Assembly (NCBI GenBank): GCA_023213395.1
Contig: CM041465.1
Span: 176,211,741-176,275,740 of the forward strand
Reading direction: 5' to 3'
Length of the DNA stretch: 64,000 bases
Source: Cycas panzhihuaensis
Lineage: Eukaryota; Cycadophyta
This document shows positions 39,255 through 49,356 of the stretch, piece after piece; position 1 is the stretch's first letter; each line of letters opens with the position of its first letter. Both the position numbers and the translations under genes were made by a program. Under the pieces are notes generated by a model. The model saw only the letters and a program-made list of their open reading frames with translations, did not search any database and had not been told where the DNA came from.

Positions 39255-40080
39255 AAAAGTTGTCCCAAGCAGCTCTATGGCATGCTCGTATGGGCCATAT
39301 CAAAATTGATCGCTTAAGAGAACTACAAGACACTCTTCTGGTTTGCCTAAGTTCCCCTCCAAGCCCTTTAAATGTGAAGCATGTATTATTGCTAAATCTC
39401 AAAGACAACCCTTTCCTCGTAGTTAATGGAAATCTACCCAACCTTTGCAGCTTGTACACTCAGATATATGCGGTCCTATGCCCATCCCTTCTATCAAATG
39501 TAGTGGTACTATATTACTTTCATTGATGATTTTACCAAGAAAGTATGGGTTGCTTTTCTTGCAAAGAAAGATGAAGCTTTTTCTATGTTTCAAGCTTTCA
39601 AGGCCCGCGTGGAAAATGAATCTGGATTCAAGATCAAAATACTCAGGACTAACAATGGTGGCGAGTACACATCCAATGAGTTTGACTCGTACCTCCGCCA
39701 ACGTGGAATCCAACATCAGACCATCATTGCGGTGTACACCCCAAAGAAATGGAGTTGCCGAGCGTATGAACAGGACCATCATGAATATGGCTCGTATCTT
39801 TGGTATATAAGAATGTCCCTATCTATCTTTGGCCGAGGCTATCCGGACGGGCTGTGTATTGCATCAACACCGTTAGTCCCTCCAAGCTCGGCCCCTCTCT
39901 CCACATGAAATGTGGTATGGACAAACCCCTCTATCTCGCACTTGAATTTTTGGCTCTACTTGTTATGCTCATATTTTGCGGGAACATAGAAATAAGCTCT
40001 AAGATAGAGCCATCAAAGGCATCTTTGTCGAGATACCCTATGGACAAAAAGGGATACAAGGTTTTTATACCTTGAGGCGC
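39255..40080 (+). pseudogene. GAG-pre-integrase and integrase of element C, broken
   Basis: ALWHARMGHIKIDRL (39272) is the GAG-pre-integrase start. The integrase has its first Asp in LVHSDICGPMP (about 39450). The second catalytic Asp is Asn in RTNNGGEY (codon 39651-39653). The Glu is kept in VAERMNRTIM (about 39755), readable only after a frame change. The frames 39445-39810, 39585-39908 and 39800-40075 are successive pieces of one domain shifted by indels. It ends with a K-G-Y-K-V-F-I-P motif near 40050. Confidence 0.9.
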
Positions 40081-40639
40081 AAAATCATCATCACTAGAGA
40101 TGTTATCTTTGCAGAGATCAAGATCAATTACTCGAGACTTGACTCCAAGACGCCTTCATATCGATTTAATGATGCTACCGAATTTGATGTCCAGATTCCA
40201 AAATTTAGGGGAGATCTTTGAATGATGCTTAAAATCTTGGAATCGACAATAGAGCCTCGAGAGGATACAAGTCAGTGACTCCAATCCAATGTGTACACAT
40301 CCAAGACCATCATTTGTGAATAGCCAAGTTGACAAAGGCAAAGCCATAGCGAAGGATCATCTTCTCCAACATCCGTGGTGGCCCATCTTCTCAAAGATCG
40401 CCAACTTCCTCCATGCCAAATATTTCACATGATCCTTTTCGGGATCAAAGCGAAGACCAAGAGGTTGTGGAAATGAAAACCTCATTCCCAACTCGAGGTT
40501 TTCGTGAAGCCTACCACCACACAAGGACATGCGACCGGATGAGGTAGGCAAACCGGCACTAGAAGTGCCCATAGAGCAAGGATGCATGAATCACTTTCCG
40601 CTGAGCTTGAACCAGAATCGCATCTTGCTCTTAATGAAG

Positions 40640-41270
40640 AGCCCCTAACGTATCAAGAAGTCAGAAGCATGCAGCTTGGAGAAATGCCATGAACGAAGAG
40701 TATCAATCTCTTATTAAGAACGGTACATGGCAGCTTGTTGATCTACCACTTGGAAGAAAGGTAGTTCAAAATAAATGGGTGTTCAAAACAAGTATAGATC
40801 AGATGGCACCCTAGAAAAACACAAGGCGAGGTTGGTAGCAAAAGGATTCACGCAAAGGGAAGGTATTGACTACACTGAAATCTTTGCTCCTACAACCAAG
40901 TGGCCTACAATCAGAACTCTAATAGCCTTGGCTGCTCAACAGAGTTGGAAAATCCACCAACTCGATGTTAAGACCGCATTTCTCAATGGGGACCTTAAAG
41001 AAGAAATTTACATGGCTCGGCCGAAGGATACGAGATCGACGGCCAGAGCATAAAGTTTGTAGGCTCAAAAAGTCCTTATACGGCCTAAAGCAAGCCCCTC
41101 GTGCTTGGTTTACCAAGTTGTCTGAAAGAATGAGGCAACTTGGATATGAGGTTTATGACTATCAAGATATTGATGCAACATTATTCATCAAGCGCCAAAA
41201 TGATAAAGTCACTTACCTCTTAATCTTTGTGGATGACATGCTCATAACGGAATAGTGAGCAGTGTAATCA
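40640..41270 (+). pseudogene. Reverse transcriptase of element C, frame-broken
   Basis: Contains NEEYQSLIKNGTWQLVDLP (40695), KARLVAKGFTQREGIDY (40823), QLDVKTAFLNGDLKEEIYM (40957), KSLYGLKQAPRAWF (41070) and the catalytic FVDDML (41226-41243). The substitution level is low and most RT motifs are intact, but frame changes near 40775, 41030 and 41255 and a small deletion near 41025-41045 (compare A 5245-5275) destroy the frame. Confidence 0.93.
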
Positions 41271-42120
41271 CCGGTGAAGAAGGACCTTGCTAAAACTTTT
41301 GAATTGTCTGACCTCGGGTTGATGAAATATTACTTGGGAATTGAAGTAACTCAAAAGGATGGCAAAATCTTTCTCTCCCAAGAAAAATATATCAACGATC
41401 TTCTGACAAAGTTTCAGTTGGAAGGTGCTCGACGGTGGATACACCTATGGAGCCTAATATTAAGCTCTCGCTGATGGTGACAATAGGGAGGCGATTTAAC
41501 ACTCTACAGCAACTTGTAGGTAGTCTCATCTATACTACCAACACAAGGCCGGATATTGCACACTGCTTCGGCATTCTTGCAAGATTCATGACAAATCCTA
41601 AGCGTAATCATTGGCAAGTCGCAATACGAGTGTTGAGGTACCTAAAGACGACTAGCAAATATGGTCTCATTGTATGAACCCAATGCAATTTAAACTTTAT
41701 GCATACAACTCGCACTTCTTGGGAGATAAAGACACGGGAAGATCTACGCCCTGCACGTAACATTTCTTGAACAAAGACCAATATCATGGAGATCCGCATT
41801 TAAAAGATAGTTGCACTCAACTCAATCAAGTCGAGTACATCACGCTCGAGACAAGCAAAGAGGTGATATGGCTTAGAAAATTGTTGAATACATTAAATTC
41901 CACCCAAACAAGTTCTACTGGCTTACATGTAGATAATCAATCTACAATCCAGATGGCTAAAAATCACATATTTCATGATCGTACCAAACATATAAGTACA
42001 AAAGTCCACGAGGATTAGAGAACTAGTTCATGATGGCACAATTCAATTGAGTACCGCCCACAGCAGATCAAGTGGCCGATATCTTCACCAAACCACTGAA
42101 GAGGGTGAAGTTTGAACAGT
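41271..42120 (+). pseudogene. RNase H of element C, frame-broken
   Basis: KKDLAKTFELSDLGLMKYYL (41274), then VGSLIYTTNTRPDIAHCFG (41516), then KEVIWLRKL (41858) and LHVDNQSTIQMAKN (41923), and a terminal relic of the V-A-D-I-F-T-K motif near 42070. Frame changes near 41440, 41680, 41765 and 42015 separate the pieces. Confidence 0.9.
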
Positions 42121-42525
42121 TCCGAAAGTAACTCAGCCTTAGGGCCTCCATCTCTGACTGATTGAAGGAGATGACAATAGGACCATCATACTCTGTCTCA
42201 TTCGTGAAAACCCCATGTGGGCGCGAAAGGATAAGGGTTGTATCATTTTGGAAAATCGGAACCTGTGAAAACCCGAAAGGGCATGGGGGATGACCAAATG
42301 GTATATGGAGACTCAGTAGATTTCAGCTACAAAATTTATTGTACTGATTGGCTATCCGCTACATTTAAAAGTCACTGAGCCAAGTTAGTAGATTAGAAAA
42401 TTTGTGGGTTTTCTTCTTCCCATGAGGGTTTACCATAAAAGTATCATACTAGTTTGCTTTGTAAGAGGCTCAAATGAAGACCTCATAGGATAGAATAAAA
42501 TAGAATGAAATGACCTTCTACCATT

Positions 42526-42536
42526 AAGGGGGAGAT
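42526..42536 (+). promoter_or_regulatory. Polypurine tract of element C
   Basis: AAGGGGGAGAT directly before the 3' LTR. The region 42121-42525 before it is untranslated post-pol sequence shared with A. Confidence 0.9.
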
Positions 42537-42834
42537 TGAAAAGGGTTAATGACATAAGGTCATTACATTAGTTGATTATTTCGAAAAAGGGTCTTAAGTG
42601 AACTTTAAATTAGATCACTTAAGTGAAATGCACTTTCATGTGCATTATGTGTAATTTCATTTCACCTAACCCAAATGCTCCCTCTCTCAATATAAAAGTA
42701 AAGCTCAATGGAGGAGATTCATTCTTTACCTCCCCATTTTGTGAGAGCTACTTTCTTTCTCTCAAGTCTCTCTTGCTCCCATGTTTGCCTTTTTGTTTAG
42801 TGCATGGAGATGAAGGATAGATCCACTCTTTTCA
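42537..42834 (+). repeat. 3' LTR of element C
   Basis: 298 bp, one base different from the 5' LTR, TATA-like ATATAAAAG at 42690-42698. Followed by the target duplication GGTAT. Confidence 0.98.
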
Positions 42835-42839
42835 GGTAT

Positions 42840-43560
42840 GCTAAGAACCTACTCGAGAGATTTAGTATGAAGGATTAAAAACTAGTGAAGACACCATGTC
42901 TTAAGGGCACAAAGCTTCTAAAGGACATGGACAAAGCTAATTATAGATAGGATTATATATTAGTAATTGGTAGGGACTTTAATTTACTTAACTCATACTA
43001 GGCTTGATATTACTTATGTTATTATATTAGTTTCCTATTTTATGTAGAGTTCCTAAGAGCCTCATTTGGTTATTATCAAAAGGATTCTAAAGTATGTGAA
43101 GGGAACACTTAACCTTTTCCTTGAATACCTTCATGATAGAGAGGCAAACTTACATGGGTATATAGATGTAGATTAGGATGGACACTCAAAAGATAAAAAA
43201 TGGACCACAAGTTATATTTTTGGTGTTGGAAATAGTTTTATATCACGGCAGACCAAAAAGTAAACCACTATTGCATTATCTTCTATAGATCCTAAGTACT
43301 AAGGATTGAGTGTTGGTGCAAAGGAAGTTATATGGTTGTATAGACTTTTAGAGACAAAGAATCTAGAATTTCATGTATATACAAAGTATATTGAGATTTG
43401 ATACCATTACATCTATGACTAGATTAAATTAGGGAAGTTGTAGGTCAAATTTTATCTAATTGAGGAATATTTTACAAACATATTCACTAAGGCTCTTGCT
43501 GAAGATTGCTTCATCAAAATTCATCCACAATTGGGATAGAGTAAGGTTATCCTTGAGGGG
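42840..43560 (+). pseudogene. RT end and RNase H remnant of element D, second part
   Basis: Reading continues from 35317 after C: AKNLLERF-like start, then MKD, TPCLKGTKLL (42890), an RNase H relic near 43180-43280 and a terminal EYFTNIFTKALAED-like segment (43462-43505) in broken frame. E has the same region at 54000-54740. Confidence 0.8.
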
Positions 43561-43808
43561 GGATCTATTGATAAGGATAATACCTATCTATATCAATAAG
43601 GGATATTTAACTCTTATCAACAAGAAAGAGCTGTCAATAAAGGATATTCTAGACCCTTTCAATAGGATTATTGACATCAATAGGATAATTCATAAAACTA
43701 TTGATAAGAAAAAGGATAAGGTAGACCGATCTTAATCAAGACAGACTAAGAATAAGGGTTGTCTATATGTAAACTATCCATAATCCCTATATTAACATTA
43801 AGGGATGA

Positions 43809-44181
43809 TGGTAAAGTGGCCATTAATACACTTAATTACCTAATGTTTAATGTGACATGTAATGTGATGAGACATAAATCAATGAGGCTGATGTGATGGA
43901 TTTAAAACATTGCATATTATATGGACTTTATGATGATGTACTAATGTATTATTAATGTGAGCTATCATATGTAATATCAATGTATTATTTGAGGCACTTA
44001 TAGATCTATTTAAAGGGATCCAAAGTCCATTATATTAAGGGTTGTTCATTATCAATATGATCGATAGATCTTTTATGATGGGCTTTTTAAAAGGGTTTCC
44101 CACATATATTCTACTATGTGTTCGTCTTCTTTTGCTTCTTGTTGTGTATATAAATGATTTGTTGCTTATTGATTTCTAATA
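43809..44181 (+). repeat. 3' LTR of element D
   Basis: Starts TGGTAAAGTGG after AAGGGATGA and ends TTTCTAATA. Same layout as 32965-33327, with many substitutions. Confidence 0.85.
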
Positions 44182-44420
44182 CAAGTTATGATAATCCATA
44201 CATAATCTTATTTTGTTGTTTTTCTTCCTAATAGGTATTAAGTTAGCCACCCATTAAAAATACCTAATTAGATATATAGTATTGATATCCTTCAACTTCT
44301 AAATTACTTTCCTTGTGAGTTGCCTTATTTTTAGATTAACCAACCTTTGCTTTTATTTCAAAGGTTTGGCCCCTTCTTTTAAAGCAATCTTATACTGCAT
44401 GACTTGAGGGTCAAATCCCT
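44182..44420 (-). pseudogene. Gypsy RT remnant of element F, upstream part
   Basis: Minus strand from 44420: YKDLKGFDPQVMQYKIALK, then KLKDINTIYLIRYF, WVANLIPIRKKNNKIRLCMD and YHNL, the N-terminal RT blocks of Tat-type gypsy. It ends at the D insertion and continues at 32964. Confidence 0.88.
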
Positions 44421-44451
44421 TTAAATCATTATAGGTCTAAGCAAAGACATC

Positions 44452-44802
44452 TCATAATTCCTTACATAACTTGAGAATATCATCCACTTCATTTTGGGCA
44501 TCAAATTCTCCTAAGAATGTATTCTTGGGATTATCTAGAGAACCAATATTATAAGGTATACCTTTATTTAATTTCTTTTTCAAAATCTTTGGCCAAGTTG
44601 GTTTTCTTTCCATCACTGAATCATTAGAATTATAAATATCTTCCAAGGTGCTAAATCCCTTAGGAATTTTGTTAGTACACCTAGATGTGATTTCAAAATA
44701 AATATTATCATCATTAATAGTTGGAGTATTTAGAGATAGTCGCTCTAATTCATTGATGCATATCCACATGAACTCTTTCTTACCATCTATAAATTTCTCC
44801 AC
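44452..44802 (-). pseudogene. Linker between second RNase H and RT, element F
   Basis: An open frame of 116 residues on the minus strand, with SLNTPTINDDNIYFEI and EFDAQNEVDDILKLCKEL. It lies between the second RNase H and the start of RT and reads into the RT region downstream, so it is part of the polyprotein. No catalytic motif is seen. The acid end resembles the linkers that precede RT in plant Tat elements. Confidence 0.6.
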
Positions 44803-44899
44803 TTATTCATCATTCTCAAACACCTACTAGTGTTTAAGATTATTTGGTATAAAATATATCATGGTAACTTCTACTATCCCACTCTTAGAACTAATACTA

Positions 44900-45290
44900 A
44901 TAACTCCATTCATGGGAGAACCTATTGTTACTAAGGAATCCATCAATTGATTCTCAACACAAGGAACATATCAAATTTTAAAATCTTTAAAACAATCCAT
45001 TAATTATAGTACCCTAGCCTTATATACTTTCAACCCATTAGAAATTATGCCATATATTCCCCTTATCTACATGGCAACAAGTTCAGAATCTCCCATGACT
45101 TTTAACTTCTTTACCTTCAAATCCCTAGCCTTTTGTAATTTTAATATGAAAGCTTCATACTTAGTCATGATATTGGAGCAATTAAATGCTAGGTAATAAG
45201 AGAAGAGAGAATAGTATTATATAGGGGATATTATTACTATACTAACTCCTACTCTAAATTTTGATTTGGATCCATTAAAATATAATATCT
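44900..45290 (-). pseudogene. Second RNase H (archaeal-type-like) of element F
   Basis: The minus strand reads NGSKSKFRVGVSIVIISP (about 45215-45270), NIMTKYEAFILKLQKARDL (45115-45170), KVKKLKVMGDSELVAM (45070-45115) and YVPCVENQLMDSLVTI (44950-45000). The order D/N-G-S, Y-E-A, G-D-S, and a final D matches the four-residue RNase H site (first Asp now Asn). It sits upstream of RT, whereas the ordinary gypsy RNase H of F lies downstream at 31800-32490. Confidence 0.82.
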
Positions 45291-45529
45291 AGAGTAATAA
45301 GTCTAACCCTCTAGATAAAACATATTCTTCTTCTTCCTTAGTTAGTAAAGGTTTATCATTAGGAAAAATGGAAAAAGTTTGAAGACTTGTGTCTTAATAT
45401 AAACATCCTAGCATGTTATCTTATTAGTTTTGAATATGCAAAAGGTGCATGTATTTCCTATGGACTATGATAAGATCTTTTCCCAAAAGAAATATCATAG
45501 TTTTCATCCTCATATTTAGTAAATAACCA

Positions 45530-45800
45530 ATGTCAACTACCTAATTTCGACCCAATAACATACCATATATAAGAGACATGCTTATTACCATAATTGTTAT
45601 AGGGACTACAATCTTTATATTAGAGGTTAGGATTAACACCAAGTCTTTTATCTATCTGAATGTGGAAGACCCTCTATTGTTAAAATCCTTTACTAATTGG
45701 ATCATTCTAGTATATTCTAGCTCCAATTCCTCCATGATTGTATAAGACATCATATTGTGAGATGCCTTAGTGTTTACTATATAATTATAGAGAATATGTT
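45530..45800 (-). pseudogene. Aspartic protease remnant of element F
   Basis: The minus strand reads NTKASHNMMSYTIMEELELE (about 45720-45785), where N-T-K stands for the D-T-G active site, followed by VISMSLIYGMLLGRN (about 45545-45590). The M-L-L-G-R motif is the usual second block of this protease. Catalytic Asp and Gly are both changed, consistent with G-to-A and other decay. Confidence 0.75.
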
Positions 45801-46169
45801 AGTAGTGAACATACATGGATACATGTAAAGAAGGATTTTTGCTTTAGTGAGTAGGTATGCTATCTGTAAAATTTCTTCTTCCATGACATTTACAGTGTTG
45901 TCATTATTATTCTTAGGTTGGAAAATATCTAGAACCTTACTTCTTACTCTATAATCTTCAAATCTTAGTATAGACTCATATTAACTAGATCTTTTTGCAA
46001 ATCATTTATTATATCATATAGTTTGGGTGTTCATTTAGCTAGAACATCTTGAGTTTAAGGTGCTAGATTTATCCTATTAATTGCTTGTCTAGGCTCGATG
46101 GTCTTGTTATCCTAGGTGGCTGCCCTAGAATGCTACATCCTTTGACTTGAGTCCTTAGGAAAGCCTCCT

Positions 46170-48870
46170 TGCCCAACACCTATTTCTTAGGTACTTGCCC
46201 CATTTTATCTTTTTGAGGCTCCACCTCTTCTACACCTCCTTAAATATTGAAGGGTCTTATCTTTAAGGTATGAGTATGGATATAGGTGTATCAAGAGCTA
46301 AATGCATTGGTGTTTTGGGCTATTCGTCCTCCTGATATAAAGTTAGAGATGTTATTTCTAGGTCCTCTTTTTCTTCAAAATCTCTTGCGGTGTTCTTCTT
46401 CTTTATTGTAGGGCTTGGTGTAACTAGCTCTTTGGTAATAAGTAAAAGATATGTAGATGAAGGGATCTAAATTTTTTTCTTTTCTTCATCTTCATTTCTT
46501 AACCACTTAATTCCTTATGGGTTTTATATTTTCTACACTCTTCCTCCTACTTCATCACTGCTTCTATTGTTTCTTCCCTTATATGTATACTAGTAGATGC
46601 TTGGATTGTTAATATAGTATCATTATAAAATACAATTCACATCCCAATTTTTGAAAGGTTCAAGGCCATCAAGTTGATGAACTTTAGGTGTTATTTTAAT
46701 CAATTTCATATAATTTTCCATGACCCCATCATGGTTATAATATCTAAGAGGTTCCTTCTTCACACTACCAACTCCTAAACACTTGCCCTCTAATTAAATC
46801 TCATACTAGATATTAGTGCCTCAATATCTAATTAACAACTCTCTAAATTAGAATGATGTTTTTCTTACCACTAGATGTAATACAACCCTAATAAATGATA
46901 ATTCTCTACATATTTCCATATAGAATAGTCAAGGGGGAGAGTATATTAATAAATATAAAGCTAACCCTTTAAAACCATATAGCTAAATTATAATATAGTC
47001 TTTGAAAAGATAAAAGTCCTTATAAGTATTGCCTTCTTAGCCTCATAGCTAGAGCTTCACATCTTCATATATTCTAACTATGGGATGTAGGTTGGTAATT
47101 ACTATCTCATAAAAATTGCATACCCATGTATAAGGATTAAAAGGTACCTTTTGTTCCCACACTTTTGTATATTAAAATTGAATAGGAGCTTTGGTTGTAT
47201 TAGGCTCTAGAAAAGCTAAAAAATTCATTGTTCTTAATATTGCATAAATTAAATAGGAGGTCATATAAAATTGATTACCTTTATGTACATTACAAAGTTG
47301 TCCCATAATAGTTTTACTCAAATTCTCCACCTAATCTAGTAGAAAGTCTTCCTTTAAACATTTCAAAATGATGAAATCTTATGCTATGTATAATTAGGTA
47401 TCATCACGTAAGCTAAAAATTTAGTATAAGAGTGAATTCAAGAGTTTTATATCACCCTTAAATAACTTCACCTTTTGTGTTTCCCTCTTCTTGACATTCT
47501 TATATTTCTTAATATAACAACCTCTTATTTCTTTGGTGATTTCCTTATCATTAGTGACCATTCCATGTAGTTTAGTTGCATCATAAACTACATTTAGCCT
47601 TGGGAGTTTGAACATACTTCTGAGGTGTTGTGTAGTTAGAAAAGTAATGATTTGATTACTTGGTCTTAAGAGTAGTCTAGAATCCCTATCTATACATAGG
47701 GCTAACTATCCTATTAATTTTAGCTATGGGAAAATTTTAGGGATTAAGGTAACTTGGGCTAAAATATAGTGCCACATAGCATCAACATTTACTTCACTAT
47801 CATGATATATCTAAATATTTGAGTAGCGTAGGGTTACCTTGGTATCCTCAATAGTCATCATTTTACTTCTATTTTTTACTCCAATAAATTTATCAAGTGC
47901 ACTTAAAATTTAGGGTGTTATTCTATCTTACTAGAGAAGAGATGAGGATGGTATGAACTACTGGTCTAAATCTTACTTTAGACTATAAGTAAAGCTTTTA
48001 TCATCACTGGGTATTAATTTTCCTCTTTATGATGCTTATTGCATGCAAGAAATAAAAAGTTAAAGATTAATAATATATAAGTAATCTTGCATACATGATA
48101 TTAATATTCATACATATGACTATTAATGCCCACATTCATGAATTTTGGAAATAAAAGGGAATTCCTTCTCCCATGTATTCCTTTTCTTATTTGATGATCA
48201 TTTATTAGAATAAAATTTAATATGAGATCTCTTCATGAGGAAGTTTTTTGTGAGAATGACTTTAATATTGCTCATTCATTACCTTGCTTGGAGACTTTCC
48301 ATGTGATCATCATTTTTGTTACATCTCCTCAAGTTTATTTCATAGGAATAAAGTTAATGAGGACATGAGTGATAAGAGAAAGTAAGACCCATCACTTAAT
48401 CTCTCAACCTTCCCATTGATCACTCTCTTACTTTTGCTTAAAAATAATTTTAAAGCATAAAAAGTGTTTGATGCATCTCTTGAAGTTGTGAGAACAAATC
48501 TTGCAAGAATATAGAAGTCTATAATTCTTTTCCCTACTTGAGGGATTTTCATATGATTATCATTTTGGTCAATGAAACATTCAACCTTCTCAGATGGGTG
48601 GATATGCCATAGGAAATATCCCTCAGACCCTTATTATGTCCTTTCACTATATAATGCCTTTTCTATTTTTGGCTAGATCACTAAGTTGAAACCCTTACTA
48701 AAGAAAATATAACTATTAACCCTTGAGAATTAGGTTTCATTATATCAAAGAATATTAGTGCAACCCCAAAGTCTTTAACCACATTATAAAACATTATAGT
48801 ACAATCTTGTCCACTGACTATTTATTCATATATATCAAAATTTTCCAACTTCCATATCTTTAAAGGATAA
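46170..48870 (-). repeat. Right copy of the 2.7-kb repeat, gag side of F
   Basis: Aligns with 24690-25066 plus 28054-30400. Minus-strand coding look: LTTSRDASNTFYALKLF and VERLSDGSYFLLSLMSSL in the open frame 48340-48552, GHFLW-like IHPSEKVECFI just upstream, and KELVTPSPTIKKKN near 46430. The frame is broken elsewhere. It lies upstream of protease in F, so gag or an extra 5' ORF is likely. The right edge near 48870 abuts G on the opposite strand. Confidence 0.6.
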
Positions 48871-48871
48871 T

Positions 48872-49040
48872 ATGACTATAATAACACGAAGGGTTTATAC
48901 CTTGATATTATAGTCCACAATATTGCTACCATTCCTAGAGTCAAATCTAACTGATAAAAGTAGAGGCCCATTCACCCTTGCCTTTCTATTAAAATTAAAC
49001 AAGAAGTAAAAAGGTTGTCGAAAGTCAATTTTATCAAGGT
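48872..49040 (+). pseudogene. Gypsy RT N-terminal remnant of element G
   Basis: Plus-strand reading DYNNTKGLYLDIIVHNIAT, then RPIHPCLSIKIKQEVKR (in shifted frame) and LSKVNFIKV, the region just before RT block 1 of Tat-type gypsy. Element E is inserted after the GFI-like motif. Reading resumes at 55148. Confidence 0.8.
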
Positions 49041-49338
49041 TGTTATAGTGGTAACTTAACCACTTAATCTAATTAATGTTTATGTAATGTATACATGCAA
49101 ATATTGTAATGTAATGTAATTTATTATTATGGGTTGACAGATATAACACATGAGGCACTTATGGATCTATTTAAAGGGATCTAGAGTCCATTGTACATTA
49201 TGATTTTATATCAATGTAATCAGTAATTCCATGGTGATTTTTTATCACAAGGTTTCGCACATCAATTATGTATTATGTGCTTGTTCATTTCATGCTTGCT
49301 ATGTATATAAATGATCTATTTATCTATGGTTTCTAATA
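49041..49338 (+). repeat. 5' LTR of element E
   Basis: Starts TGTTATAGTGG, ends TTTCTAATA; TATA-like TGTATATAAATG near 49309. Same length as the 3' LTR. Confidence 0.92.
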
Positions 49339-49356
49339 TGGTATTAGAGTAGATGG
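49339..49356 (+). promoter_or_regulatory. Primer binding site of element E
   Basis: TGGTATTAGAGTAGATGG directly after the LTR; initiator tRNA-Met site with C-to-T changes. Confidence 0.88.

Larger units (their letters stand above)
35324..42834 (+). mobile_element. Ty1/copia retrotransposon C, recent insertion
   Basis: A 7511-bp copia element inserted in D, with a perfect target duplication GGTAT (35319-35323 and 42835-42839). The 298-bp LTRs differ at one base (G at 35580, T at 42793). It has an intact tRNA-Met primer site, a 2-kb leader, gag, protease, integrase, RT, RNase H, a 400-bp post-pol region and a polypurine tract. Base composition is richer in G+C and CpG than the surroundings, as expected of a young copy. 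Yet gag-pol is broken by many small indels. Joining D across C restores a continuous RT-RNase H reading. Confidence 0.97.
32965..44181 (+). mobile_element. Ty1/copia retrotransposon D, internally deleted, interrupted by C
   Basis: A copia element of the same family as E, inserted into the RT of F. LTRs: 32965-33327 and 43809-44181; target duplication TAGGT/CAAGT, three of five bases kept and both changes transitions. It lacks gag, protease and the first half of integrase; in their place is a degenerate GATA-rich array (33360-33720). Coding resumes at the integrase Glu region (33860) and continues through RT and RNase H, split by C at 35323/42835. It is old and has stops at former Gln and Arg codons. 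Confidence 0.88.
30950..48870 (-). mobile_element. Ty3/gypsy Tat/Ogre-like element F, interrupted by D
   Basis: A minus-strand gypsy element read right to left: gag-like region (46170-48870), protease, a second RNase H, RT (split by D at 44182/32964), RNase H, integrase zinc finger and integrase core. The order and the motifs fit plant Tat-type elements, which carry an additional archaeal-type RNase H. The flanks of D join in frame: ...CMDYHNL on one side and NKVLLRDNYPLP on the other. Right of 48870 lies gypsy G on the other strand. LTRs are not certain; the 2.7-kb repeat is one candidate. Confidence 0.75.

Noticed and set aside
39423-39782. Minus-strand frame of 119 residues inside the integrase of C.
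   Set aside because: Shadow of the integrase reading on the plus strand.
43460-43735. A 91-residue plus-strand frame ending in Lys/Asp/Ile-rich sequence as a new protein.
   Set aside because: It joins the decayed end of D pol to the GATA-rich repeat and has no conserved counterpart in E.
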